A stretch of 13,141 nt of DNA from CAZTJA01 sp964613745 (GCA_964613745.1 CAZTJA010000089.1:1-13141), one strand, 5' to 3'; counted from the stretch's first letter, positions 6,371 to 13,141 are shown. The notes: generated from the letters alone by a model not told the origin. Numbers and translations: made by a program.

Positions 6371-6400
6371 AAGGTTGGATCATATACATGATCCAACCTT
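6371..6400. repeat. Perfect inverted repeat (13-bp arms, 4-nt loop) between two genes
   Basis: Arm AAGGTTGGATCAT (6371-6383), loop ATAC, and arm ATGATCCAACCTT (6388-6400) are exact reverse complements. It lies 13 bp after the stop at 6357 and 13 bp before the epimerase ATG at 6414, just ahead of its GAGG ribosome site. As RNA it would be a stable hairpin, but neither strand has a following T tract, so a classic Rho-independent terminator is not well supported. It could be an mRNA-stabilising or processing hairpin, an attenuator, or a protein-binding dyad. Confidence 0.75.
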
Positions 6401-6413
6401 ACATAGAGGCTCC

Positions 6414-7319
6414 ATGAAAATATTCATCACCGGAGGAACAGGATTTGTCGGCAAGCATCTGACCGGCCTTTTGCTGGAGCAAGGTCACCACCTGACGATC
6501 ATGGCGAGAGGAGCGAAACCGGTAAAAAACGGGGATAACAGAATAGAGTTTCTATCCGGAGATGGAATGATCCCTGGAAAATGGCAGGAGAGAGTTCCGG
6601 AACATGATGCGCTGATTAATTTGGCCGGGGTCTCGGTATTTCAACGATGGGACGACACGTATAAACGTCTCCTAAGAGAAAGCAGAATCTTAACCACCAG
6701 AAATTTGGTGGACGCAATTCCTGAAGATAGAGGATCGGGCATATCCCTACTCAGTTGCTCTGGAGCCGGAATATACGGATTTCGAGGCGACGAGCTGCTC
6801 ACCGAGACATCAAAGCTTGGTGATGATTTCCTCTCTCATTTAGCTCAGGACTGGGAAGCTGAGGCGATTAAAGCAGAATCAAAATCCGTCCGAGTGGCCA
6901 GAATGAGATTCGGGATTGTTTTCGGTCGAAACGGCGGAGCGCTGACTCAGATGATGCTCCCATTCAAGTTTTTTGTTGGAGGTCCCGTAGGCAATGGCGA
7001 TCAGTGGATTCCGTGGATTCACATAGATGATTTGTGCAATGGCATTGTATTTCTGCTGGATCATCCCGAATGTAACGGCCCGTTCAACTTTGCTGCTCCT
7101 CACCCCGTGCGAAACAAAGAACTGGCAAAAGCCATAGGGAAAGTGATGAATCGACCGTCATTTTTTCCGGTTCCCGGATTCATGCTCAAGCTGGTCCTCG
7201 GTGAATTCGGTTCCGTAATATTGGAAGGCCAGAATGCGGTTCCAAAGGCACTTATGGACGCGGGATACGTGTTTCGCTATCCAAAGATCCAGGAAGCTCT
7301 ACGAGATCTTCTCACCTAG
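6414..7319 (+). CDS. TIGR01777-family NAD(P)-dependent epimerase (YfcH-like extended SDR)
   Basis: 301-aa cytoplasmic protein of the extended short-chain dehydrogenase fold, in the family of E. coli YfcH and eukaryotic SDR39U1, whose substrate is not established. The N-terminal dinucleotide motif GGTGFVG is at residues 7-13. DALINLAG (about 65-72) follows, then SCSGAGIYG (114-122), ARMRFGIVFGRNGGAL, and WIHIDDLCNGIVFLLDH, where family members carry the WIHIDD signature. The C-terminal part (FNFAAPHPVRN to the end) is the DUF1731-like cap. The ATG at 6414, with GAGG 4 bp upstream, gives the standard MKIFITGGTG start; an upstream TTG at 6375 would lie inside the hairpin and is rejected. It is last in the + strand run. 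Confidence 0.88.
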   Translation: MKIFITGGTGFVGKHLTGLLLEQGHHLTIMARGAKPVKNGDNRIEFLSGDGMIPGKWQERVPEHDALINLAGVSVFQRWDDTYKRLLRESRILTTRNLVDAIPEDRGSGISLLSCSGAGIYGFRGDELLTETSKLGDDFLSHLAQDWEAEAIKAESKSVRVARMRFGIVFGRNGGALTQMMLPFKFFVGGPVGNGDQWIPWIHIDDLCNGIVFLLDHPECNGPFNFAAPHPVRNKELAKAIGKVMNRPSFFPVPGFMLKLVLGEFGSVILEGQNAVPKALMDAGYVFRYPKIQEALRDLLT

Positions 7320-7751
7320 ATGGTCTTTTAAGCCGAATCCCGATCGGGAAAAAATAGAGAGATATTGATCCAACTCGTTACAACAACGAACCGTAGATCG
7401 TTAATCCGCAGAGTTCGATCAGCCCCGCAAGCGAAAAGAATACTTTCGTGGTAAACTAATCCACGGAAAGAGATTCAGCACCCCAATTCTTAATGCCGAA
7501 TCGCAGATCTTGATCATGATTTACGCTGAGATTCATGTCGGCAATCTTGCTTACCGAAATTACCGTGATTTTGCCGATATGCAGCACAATATGTGCAATA
7601 GTCTTTCTTATTTGGAATGTGCATGATAGAAAGCCGCAGAGTTTGCTCGGTTCATGAACGGTGATCGGCCATAAACAACGGAATTGGACCGTATAGAATT
7701 ACAATTATGCTTTCTTCCAGTTAATGGTCGTAAGCCTCAGGAGGAACCAAT
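7320..7751. other. 432-bp stretch without a convincing gene (leader of the radical SAM gene)
   Basis: No frame of useful length with a ribosome site was found; the longest is a 37-codon frame from an ATG at 7516, without one. It holds a 12-bp palindrome TCCCGATCGGGA (7338-7349), followed by A residues and so not a + strand terminator for the epimerase. It also holds an imperfect stem CTTTCGTGG/CCACGGAAAG (7443-7451 with 7461-7470, one bulged G) and an AT-rich stretch near 7687-7712 (GTATAGAATTACAATTATGC) that may contain a -10 region. No riboswitch class could be recognised, including a cobalamin element despite the downstream B12-type enzyme. Confidence 0.5.
7739..7744 (+). promoter_or_regulatory. 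Strong ribosome binding site deciding a TTG start
   Basis: AGGAGG at 7739-7744 lies 7 bp upstream of the TTG at 7752. No in-frame ATG is found in the first codons of the downstream gene, so this site is the main evidence for the non-ATG start. Confidence 0.75.
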
Positions 7752-9200
7752 TTGGGCAAAGCCTTTAAACACGCGCTCTGTTTGCATCCATATTACCGAG
7801 ACAGCCAATCGGGATCACTCGGATTAGCGGTTTTCCCGCCTACGGGGCTTGAGTACATAGCGGCTGCGGTAAAGCAGCATGTTGATAAAGTTACTTTGGT
7901 GGACCTCAGACTCCGCGGGCCCCTTCGGGATCCGGATGCTTTGAGAAGGTTCATAGCTGACGAAATCGATCTTCTTTGCATCAGCGTTAATTGGGAATAC
8001 CAATTTTCAGAAGTATGTGATCTGGTCAATTCTCTACCACCGAATGTTTTCACCGTGGTCGGCGGCAAACAAGCAACGGACAATCTGGAAGATGTATTCG
8101 AGCAGTGCAAATCGGTTAATCTCATTGTTAGAGGTGAAGGCGAAGAAGCGATTTCTGAATTGGCCTCCGGTATGGATTATCATGATATGCCCGGGGTTTC
8201 ATACCGTAATGGTTCGGAAATTGTTCATAATCCAAACAGGCCGTTTCGCAAATTAGACAAAAAACTCTATCCGGACAGAAGTCTGAGAGACCAAAAATAC
8301 CATTTCAATATTGGCGGCTTTGCCCTCAAGGGTGAGGAATTCGATATCATGCTCACGGCGAGGGGGTGCCCGCATAATTGCAAATTTTGTACTTTTACCC
8401 TGAATCCCTGGGGACAAAAGAGGCCATATTCGGCGCGATCCATTGATTCGGTTATTGAAGAATTAAAAGAAATATCCGCCGGCATCATCCTGATGGCGGA
8501 CGAGGACTTTTTCGTAAATCCCACTAGAGCTAAGGCTCTATGTGAGAGGATAATCGATGAGGGAATCGAAAAGAGGTTTCTTGTACAAACGAGGATCGAG
8601 ATCTTCAAGCACCCGGAAATCTTGGAGGTTGCGGCAAAGGCCGGAATAAAAATGTTTCTTTTGGGAATAGAATCCCCTACGGATCGAATTCTGGAGCAGC
8701 TCGATAAAGGTTTCAACACGGATCTTGTGCGCACAGCTTTTGAGACATTGCGGCAGTTCCCATTTTATTATCATGGATATTTTATTTATGGGAACATTAC
8801 CGAAACTGATGACGAAATGCTGCAAATACCGGTATTCGCTAAAGAGCTGGGACTTGACTCCATTAGTTATCAGAAATTACGAATTGAGAAATATTCTCCA
8901 CTGAAGGAGTTGGCGGAGGCAACACCGGGTTACTATATCGGTGATGACAGAATCTTGTACCGGGAAGGGATCGGCAGGCCGGGTCTGAAGCGCATGAGCA
9001 AACGTATAACACGAAAGTTTTATACACCTCTCCAGTTGTACAGAACAGGACGAAAGATTTTCAGCATCGGCTTATTTGTACCTCGGAACATAGCTCCTCT
9101 CGTGTTTGCAGTTCCATTCGTGGTTGGTCGCGGTATCGGATTCAAGGTTAACAAATTGATGCATCGATATTCATTTTGGAGGCGATTGATCCCCGGGTAA
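7752..9200 (+). CDS. B12-binding-domain radical SAM protein
   Basis: The 482-aa protein has a cobalamin-binding-like N-terminal half (about residues 1-150). This carries HPYY, FPPTGLEYIAAAV, the strand TVVGGKQAT and the RGEGEEA turn (127-133) typical of this class. The radical SAM core has the cluster motif CPHNCKFC (Cys206, Cys210, Cys213) binding 4Fe-4S and S-adenosylmethionine, and MADEDFFVNP and LLGIESPTDRILEQLDKGF mark the barrel. Such enzymes typically carry out methylation or other radical chemistry in anaerobes; the substrate here is unknown. The last hundred residues are basic with a hydrophobic patch (GLFVPRNIAPLVFAVPFVVG) and may contact the membrane. The start is TTG after AGGAGG. 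It is preceded by a long leader and stands alone, with convergent genes downstream. Confidence 0.9.
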   Translation: MGKAFKHALCLHPYYRDSQSGSLGLAVFPPTGLEYIAAAVKQHVDKVTLVDLRLRGPLRDPDALRRFIADEIDLLCISVNWEYQFSEVCDLVNSLPPNVFTVVGGKQATDNLEDVFEQCKSVNLIVRGEGEEAISELASGMDYHDMPGVSYRNGSEIVHNPNRPFRKLDKKLYPDRSLRDQKYHFNIGGFALKGEEFDIMLTARGCPHNCKFCTFTLNPWGQKRPYSARSIDSVIEELKEISAGIILMADEDFFVNPTRAKALCERIIDEGIEKRFLVQTRIEIFKHPEILEVAAKAGIKMFLLGIESPTDRILEQLDKGFNTDLVRTAFETLRQFPFYYHGYFIYGNITETDDEMLQIPVFAKELGLDSISYQKLRIEKYSPLKELAEATPGYYIGDDRILYREGIGRPGLKRMSKRITRKFYTPLQLYRTGRKIFSIGLFVPRNIAPLVFAVPFVVGRGIGFKVNKLMHRYSFWRRLIPG

Positions 9201-9298
9201 GTTCGACAAAAACAAATGCTGAGTAGCTGATCAAAGCATGTAAAATGGTAAGTAGTTCGTCGATTGCTCAGAAAATTGTGAGCCGTCCGGCAAGTTAT

Positions 9299-9319
9299 CG
9301 GAGGGATAAAATCCCTCCG
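9299..9319. terminator. Hairpin between convergent genes, possible bidirectional terminator
   Basis: CGGAGGGAT (9299-9307) and ATCCCTCCG (9311-9319) form a perfect 9-bp GC-rich stem over a 3-nt AAA loop, between the radical SAM stop at 9200 and the convergent stop at 9328. A competing outer pairing GTCCGG/CCGGAC (9284-9289 with 9317-9322) overlaps it. Neither side has a strong T tract, so terminator activity is inferred mostly from position. Confidence 0.5.
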
Positions 9320-9327
9320 GACATAAA

Positions 9328-9537
9328 TTAAGGTTTGTCGGGTACTCTTTTTACCGTTCCGTTGGACATCATCTCCTGCAAATTGGCCAGCATCTTTCGT
9401 TCTTGAGCATCAACAATACCATCTGCGTCGGCCAGTGCCAGAATTCGTTCATATTCCATGTTCGTGATCTCGTGATCGTCAATAGCTTTTTTTATAGCTT
9501 CAGCCAATTTTCCACCTGTCTCACCTGAAATGGGCAT
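9328..9537 (-). CDS. Small helical protein with a TerB/EF-hand-like motif
   Basis: The 69-aa soluble protein is predicted mostly helical. Residues 34-49 (ALADADGIVDAQERKM) match the ADG-x-(V/I)-D-x-x-E-R motif of TerB-like helical proteins and also resemble an EF-hand loop with Asp, Asp, Gly and Glu at positions 3, 5, 6 and 12, but with Leu instead of Asp at position 1. That makes calcium binding doubtful. It lies 31 bp after the QueG-like gene, same strand, with AAGGAG about 8 bp before its ATG. Function is unknown; the pairing suggests an operon. Confidence 0.7.
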   Translation of the reverse strand: MPISGETGGKLAEAIKKAIDDHEITNMEYERILALADADGIVDAQERKMLANLQEMMSNGTVKRVPDKP

Positions 9538-9568
9538 TCATCTCTCCTTTATATCGGGGCGTATACTT

Positions 9569-10330
9569 CTAAGAAGTCTCTCTTAGTACATTTTTTTTAC
9601 CTGGTTTAGAAGCTTTTTGTCCATAGGGACAAGCCCTAATGCATATTCCGCAAATTGGAGCTTCCAAATGAGGCAGTTTGGAAAACTCTCCAACAACTTT
9701 ATCCACGCATCTTGAAAAATAAAGGGCTTGGTCCCTGTTTTCGTAGTGAAAACTTGTATTGACGTCTTTGATAGCTCCGGCGGGGCACGCCTTCGCACAT
9801 TTGGAGCACCTCGCGCATAAATTCTTCAGAGGCTTATCCGGGAGCACATTAGCATTCGTAAGAACACTTACTAATCGTATTCGCGGTCCAAATTTTGGAT
9901 GTATCACCAGCAAGCTCTTACCCTGCCAACCGATGCCGGCCGCAATCGCTATTGCCTTATGAGATACGTAGGAAAGATATTCGACTTTATCCAACAAATG
10001 AGAAGCAGGGATGGGAAGCGCTCGGTATCCTGCATTCTGAAGAAATTGCATAACCCTAAGAGCTATGTTGTCCAGCGAGGCATTAACTTTGAAATAATGC
10101 TGCTGATATAAGGGGGTAGGCTGATCTTTTATTGCATCTAAAACACCATCAGATAAGCGGACGGCAAGGCTTATTGCATATTGGTAGTCACTGAGGAGAT
10201 CGGATGGTTCGGTGCGCAGCTCCCTTAACAAGCTCACATCGGCAACCCCGCATGCGTCCGCTCCAATCTTCGAGGCAAACGAAACCAGTTTGCGCTTTAA
10301 AGCCGCTGCATCAATGAGATGGCTCTTCAT
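9569..10330 (-). CDS. QueG-like double 4Fe-4S iron-sulfur protein
   Basis: 253-aa cytoplasmic protein related to epoxyqueuosine reductase and reductive dehalogenases. The N-terminal part (about residues 15-160) carries the shared HKAIAIAAGIGWQGKSLLV block (124-142) and FGPRIRLVSVLTNA. The C-terminal part has CARCSKCAKACPAGA (Cys172, 175, 178, 182) and a second set, Cys208, then CGICIRACPYG (Cys227, 230, 234). That is eight ligands for two 4Fe-4S clusters. It is clearly shorter than true QueG (about 350-380 aa) and lacks the C-terminal HEAT region. The VDT-x-P-x-x-ER catalytic-Asp segment I expect just before the GxGW motif is replaced by YVSHKAI, so it is probably not the tRNA enzyme. The ribosome site is weak. 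A 14-bp dyad GTCTGA-AA-TCAGAC (10338-10351) lies just upstream. Confidence 0.85.
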   Translation of the reverse strand: MKSHLIDAAALKRKLVSFASKIGADACGVADVSLLRELRTEPSDLLSDYQYAISLAVRLSDGVLDAIKDQPTPLYQQHYFKVNASLDNIALRVMQFLQNAGYRALPIPASHLLDKVEYLSYVSHKAIAIAAGIGWQGKSLLVIHPKFGPRIRLVSVLTNANVLPDKPLKNLCARCSKCAKACPAGAIKDVNTSFHYENRDQALYFSRCVDKVVGEFSKLPHLEAPICGICIRACPYGQKASKPGKKNVLRETS

Positions 10331-10337
10331 GCTACCC

Positions 10338-10351
10338 GTCTGAAATCAGAC
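10338..10351. promoter_or_regulatory. Short dyad just upstream of the QueG-like gene
   Basis: GTCTGA (10338-10343) and TCAGAC (10346-10351) are exact inverted copies with an AA spacer, 7 bp upstream of the start codon at 10330. The position could suit an operator or a 5'-leader hairpin. A 6-bp dyad is short enough to occur by chance. Confidence 0.25.
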
Positions 10352-10418
10352 TAATCTCAAATAAGTACAAGAGTCACCCTTCAGCATTTGCTGTTCGGAT
10401 GAGCAGTTAAAAACCCAG

Positions 10419-11285
10419 CTATGCCTTTTTAGCAGCAGGTTTTTTAGGGGTGACTTTCTTGGTTACCGTGGCCTTAGACTCCGGCTTTTTCGCCTCCGTT
10501 TTTGGGGCTGCCTTTTTCGGGTCGGTTTTCTTTGTCTCCGTCTTTTTTTCCGCCTTCTTTTCAGGGCCTTTGACTGCCGCAGGCTTGGCTGCAACCTTTT
10601 TCGCCTCGGTTTTTTTTGCAGGAGCCTTTTTAGTTTCTTCTTTTTGAGCTACCTTGGGAGGATCGATTTTCTTAGCCGGGGTTTTCTTTACCTCGGTCTT
10701 TTTTGGTTCAGCAGCCGGTTTTTCGATCTTTTTTGCCGGTGCTTTCTTCGCAGCGGGCTTTTCTTCTACCTTTTTCTCCACTTTCTTGGTTTCATCGGCT
10801 TTTTTGGCCACTTGCGTCCCTCCTGAACTGAGACTTTCCTGAACATTTGAAACCGTAGCTGTGGGACTGACGTTATACCAACTTTTTTCAATCAGTCCTT
10901 TTTCGTTGATGAGAAAAGAAGACCTTACAATTCCCATGTAGGTCTTCCCATACATCTTTTTTTCTCCCCAAGCTCCGTACGCCTCTGCAACGGCGTGATC
11001 GGCGTCGGATAACAGTGGAAATCCTAACCCATATTTCTCATCGAATTTTTTCTGTTTGGCAGGTGAATCCGGGCTGATTCCCACGACCTGTATACCCGTA
11101 CTTGTCAGATCGGCCGTCGCGTCCCTGACGGTGCACGCCTGTTTTGTGCAGCCGGGGGTGTCGGCTTTGGGGTAGAAATAAACCAGCAGCTTTTTGCCTT
11201 TAAAATTCGAGAGCTTCACCTGATTACCATTCTGGTCCTGCAACTGGAATTGGGGTGCTTTGTCTTTGGGATTTAGCTCAGCCAT
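10419..11285 (-). CDS. bcp: BCP-type peroxiredoxin with a histone-H1-like Lys/Ala/Pro tail
   Basis: Thiol peroxidase reducing hydrogen and organic peroxides. Residues 1-152 form a complete BCP-type domain: APQFQLQDQNG, the active site YPKADTPGCTKQAC with peroxidatic Cys46 and likely resolving Cys51, and the segment MYGKTYMGIVRSSFLI. Residues from about 160 to 288 are an added low-complexity tail of Lys, Ala, Pro, Glu and Thr with recurring (K)APAKK, TEAKK and PAAKK units. It is very basic, disordered and like histone H1 C-termini. A standard BCP is only about 150-160 aa. The ATG at 11285 is chosen because AGGAGG lies 4 bp upstream; an in-frame GTG at 11303 has no such site. It follows the acyl-CoA ligase by 18 bp and is likely co-transcribed. 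Confidence 0.9.
   Translation of the reverse strand: MAELNPKDKAPQFQLQDQNGNQVKLSNFKGKKLLVYFYPKADTPGCTKQACTVRDATADLTSTGIQVVGISPDSPAKQKKFDEKYGLGFPLLSDADHAVAEAYGAWGEKKMYGKTYMGIVRSSFLINEKGLIEKSWYNVSPTATVSNVQESLSSGGTQVAKKADETKKVEKKVEEKPAAKKAPAKKIEKPAAEPKKTEVKKTPAKKIDPPKVAQKEETKKAPAKKTEAKKVAAKPAAVKGPEKKAEKKTETKKTDPKKAAPKTEAKKPESKATVTKKVTPKKPAAKKA
10422..10808 (-). repeat. Low-complexity coding repeat (Lys/Ala/Pro tail of the peroxiredoxin)
   Basis: On the + strand this is a run of T- and C-rich degenerate units (such as CTTTTTTGC, GCCTTTTT and CGGTTTTCTT) that encode the (A/P)KK-type units on the minus strand. Units are not exact copies: lysine is encoded by both AAA and AAG and the spacing varies, so this is an old or codon-diversified repeat rather than a recent tandem expansion. 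The mirror frames on the + strand produce hydrophobic Phe/Ala-rich spurious peptides. Confidence 0.8.
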
Positions 11286-11303
11286 ATTGCCTCCTGATTT
11301 CAC

Positions 11304-12971
11304 TTATGCCGAAACAGCGGAATCCAATTTTTTCAATTCTTTTCTTAGAATTTTTCCAACAGCGCTCTTGGGCAATTCATCGACAAATTGAACGTACTTC
11401 GGAACCTTGTACCGAGTTAGATTTTCCCTGCAAAAGTCGATGATCTCAATGGGGGTCGACGTTTCTCCGGGTTTCAGAACCACATAGGCCTTAATTCGTT
11501 CGCCTGAATGAAGATCAGGCACTCCGATAGTGCATGCCTCTTGAATTTTGGGATGAGAAAACAGAACCTCATCAACTTCCCGGGGGTAGATATTAAAACC
11601 GCCGGAAATAATCATGTCTTTCTTGCGGTCAACAATCGTAAAATAGCCATCGGAATCCATTACCGCGATGTCCCCGGTGTGAAGCCACCCGTTCTTAAGT
11701 ACCCGCTCGGATTCTTCGGGCTGATTAAAATACCCTTTCATTACTTGGGGGCCTTTGACGCATAGTTCACCGGGAATGCCAAATTCCTCGATCTCGATGG
11801 AATCATCATTTATATCCACTAATTTGGCATCTGTTCCCGGAAGCGGAAGACCTATACAACCGGGCCTTTCTCCGCCGCTCAGGGGGATGGCATGTGTGCA
11901 CGGTGATGATTCCGTCAAGCCATATGCTTCCGATATGAGAAGCCCTGTGAGACTTTTGAAACCCCTGATTGTCTCGAGAGGCAAGGGAGCTCCTGCGGAA
12001 AAGCACGTCTTCAATTTTGAAAAATTATATTTCTTTATGTCGGGATAATTGATCAAACCGTTAAACAACGTGGGAACAGCAGGTAAAAGAGAAACGCCGT
12101 ATTTGTGTACGGCTTCCAGGATCGGTTTGACTTCCGGTTTGGGTATGAGCACATTGCACCAGCCGTGCATTATGCTCATGTTCAGAACCGCTGTCAGACC
12201 GTATGAGTGGAAGAAAGGCAGACAGCCCAGGACAGTTTCGCCGCCGTCCAGCAATTCAGGAGACCAGGCGCTCATCTGCCTACAGTTTCCTGTCAGATTT
12301 TTGTGAGTTAGTTCGACTCCCTTAGAAATGCCGGTCGTACCCCCCGTGTAGATCAATAAAGCCGTATCTTCCATTTGTGCCGGGTAATTGCCGGCTTCTG
12401 GAAGATCATTTCGTAAAAGATCGGAGAACTCGTAAACGCCTTTAACCTTGGGCGTTTTCAAATGCAAGCTTTTTTTAACAAAGGGGAATAATTGTTTCAG
12501 AGGAAATGGAAGATAGTCTCTAATGTGACAGGATACTATAGACTTAATGGATGTCTTAGCCCTGAGTTCAAGCATTCTAGGAACCAGGGTGTCCAGACAG
12601 ATCAGCATTTCGCAACCTGAGTCATTGAATTGATGTTCGAGTTCACGATCCGTGTATAAGGGATTCATCGGAACGGATATCGCCCCAACTCGAAGTCCTG
12701 AATAAATTGCTACGGCTGTCTGTACGAGATTGGGTAAAAGGATGCCCAGGCGCATCTGAGGCCCCAGACCTAGGCTCTTTATACCCAAGGCAAATTTTGT
12801 TACCAAGTCGTCGAATTCACGGTAGGAAAGCACTTTTCCATGAAAATTAAACGCCGGACGATCGCCGTATTGGGCAGCCGATTTAGTCAGCACCTCATGC
12901 AAAGGAATATTGATGAGTTCTACTTCCTCCGGAACACCCGGAGAATACGATTTTAGCCAAGTCTTTTTCAT
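11304..12971 (-). CDS. Long-chain-fatty-acid--CoA ligase (FadD-like AMP-binding enzyme)
   Basis: The 555-aa cytosolic or peripheral-membrane ligase activates a carboxylic acid to an acyl-adenylate and then to acyl-CoA. Motifs are the P-loop YTGGTTGISKG (residues 208-218), PFFHSYG (252-258), EAYGLTESS (348-356), GWLHTGD (428-434), VDRKKDMIISGGFNIYP (447-463), and PKSAVGKILRKEL with catalytic Lys540. Length and motifs fit FadD-type long-chain ligases, though aromatic or medium-chain acids cannot be excluded. GAGG lies 5 bp upstream of the ATG. It is the first gene of a minus-strand pair with the peroxiredoxin. The 158-bp region upstream separates it from a divergent + strand start. Confidence 0.92.
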   Translation of the reverse strand: MKKTWLKSYSPGVPEEVELINIPLHEVLTKSAAQYGDRPAFNFHGKVLSYREFDDLVTKFALGIKSLGLGPQMRLGILLPNLVQTAVAIYSGLRVGAISVPMNPLYTDRELEHQFNDSGCEMLICLDTLVPRMLELRAKTSIKSIVSCHIRDYLPFPLKQLFPFVKKSLHLKTPKVKGVYEFSDLLRNDLPEAGNYPAQMEDTALLIYTGGTTGISKGVELTHKNLTGNCRQMSAWSPELLDGGETVLGCLPFFHSYGLTAVLNMSIMHGWCNVLIPKPEVKPILEAVHKYGVSLLPAVPTLFNGLINYPDIKKYNFSKLKTCFSAGAPLPLETIRGFKSLTGLLISEAYGLTESSPCTHAIPLSGGERPGCIGLPLPGTDAKLVDINDDSIEIEEFGIPGELCVKGPQVMKGYFNQPEESERVLKNGWLHTGDIAVMDSDGYFTIVDRKKDMIISGGFNIYPREVDEVLFSHPKIQEACTIGVPDLHSGERIKAYVVLKPGETSTPIEIIDFCRENLTRYKVPKYVQFVDELPKSAVGKILRKELKKLDSAVSA

Positions 12972-13077
12972 TTCGCCTCTGATATACGAAAGTGCCTCTG
13001 GGGCAATTTAAGGTACGTAATGGATATTCACACTTAGGGATTTATTCAAAACCAGATTTTCAATTATGAATTTTATC

Positions 13078-13091
13078 AGAATAGAGATTCT
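13078..13091. promoter_or_regulatory. Short dyad in the 12972-13129 divergent spacer
   Basis: AGAAT (13078-13082) and ATTCT (13087-13091) form an inverted repeat with a 4-bp spacer in an AT-rich stretch 38 bp before the start of the gene at 13130. Divergent promoters for that gene and for the acyl-CoA ligase must lie in this spacer, but no clear -10/-35 pair was identified. A regulator site is possible; the arms are short. Confidence 0.2.
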
Positions 13092-13129
13092 AATTACAAA
13101 ATAAATCCAGACAAATTGGAGGATTTGTG

Positions 13130-13141
13130 ATGCCGGTTCTC
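13130..13141 (+). CDS. 5' start of a divergent gene (cut by the window edge)
   Basis: GGAGGA at 13118-13123 lies 6 bp upstream of an ATG at 13130, reading MPVL before the sequence ends. An in-frame GTG immediately precedes the ATG. Only four codons are visible, so no product can be named. The strong ribosome site and the AT-rich divergent spacer make a real start likely. Confidence 0.5.

Noticed and set aside
7338..7349. 12-bp palindrome TCCCGATCGGGA as terminator of the epimerase gene
   Set aside because: It is followed by A residues rather than T on the + strand, so it does not fit an intrinsic terminator.
7516..7629. 37-codon frame in the 432-bp leader
   Set aside because: It has no ribosome binding site and no recognisable composition or motif; too short to support.
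7320..7751. Cobalamin or SAM riboswitch before the radical SAM gene
   Set aside because: I looked for conserved box motifs and a multi-stem core and could not find them by eye; no claim is made.
9569..10330. Calling the iron-sulfur gene queG
   Set aside because: The protein is about 100 residues short of QueG, lacks the HEAT-like C-terminus and the expected catalytic-Asp segment.
10422..10808. CRISPR or tandem satellite array
   Set aside because: The units are degenerate, lack uniform spacers, and stay in frame as the peroxiredoxin tail.
10450..10842. Hydrophobic Phe/Ala/Val-rich + strand frames resembling membrane proteins
   Set aside because: They are mirror reads of the Lys/Ala/Pro-rich tail of the peroxiredoxin; the apparent membrane segments come from complementing AAA/AAG and GCC codons.

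Overview
The window looks like chromosomal DNA from an anaerobic, moderate-GC bacterium, most plausibly a deltaproteobacterium (Desulfobacterota, Desulfomonile/Syntrophobacterales-like). That placement is an inference from gene content: a gap-pgk-tpiA-secG operon, a CGGC-domain protein, a double 4Fe-4S QueG-like protein, a B12-type radical SAM enzyme, a FadD-type acyl-CoA ligase, and a 118-aa protein resembling the N-terminal extension I recall from deltaproteobacterial dihydropteroate synthases. No mobile element, CRISPR array, tRNA or rRNA was seen.

Layout. (1) Positions 1-79 hold the 3' end of an upstream + strand gene. (2) Positions 171-3707 are a compact glycolytic operon: a sigma70-like promoter, GAPDH, phosphoglycerate kinase, triosephosphate isomerase and the SecG translocon subunit. 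It is closed by a perfect 32-bp palindrome whose central 16 bp are a ParB/parS-type site. (3) Positions 3703-5046 hold two minus-strand genes convergent with the operon: a small secreted protein of unknown function and a HAD-superfamily hydrolase with a non-canonical nucleophile motif. (4) Across a divergent 208-bp spacer, positions 5255-7319 carry four + strand genes: a CGGC-domain protein, a small acidic Cys-containing protein, the stand-alone DHPS-extension-like protein, and a TIGR01777-type NAD(P)-dependent epimerase preceded by a perfect hairpin. (5) A 432-bp stretch without a convincing gene leads to a radical SAM/B12-binding protein starting at TTG. (6) Positions 9328-12971 are all minus strand: an acyl-CoA ligase followed 18 bp later by a BCP-type peroxiredoxin with a long histone-H1-like Lys/Ala/Pro tail, then a QueG-like iron-sulfur protein followed by a TerB/EF-hand-like 69-aa protein. 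(7) The last bases appear to start a divergent + strand gene.

The glycolytic block is a clear functional unit making and using glyceraldehyde-3-phosphate; secG is a common passenger after tpiA. The rest are small accessory units. The points most worth following up are the parS-like site embedded in the operon's terminator-like palindrome, the peroxiredoxin with an H1-like tail, and the stand-alone DHPS-extension-like protein.
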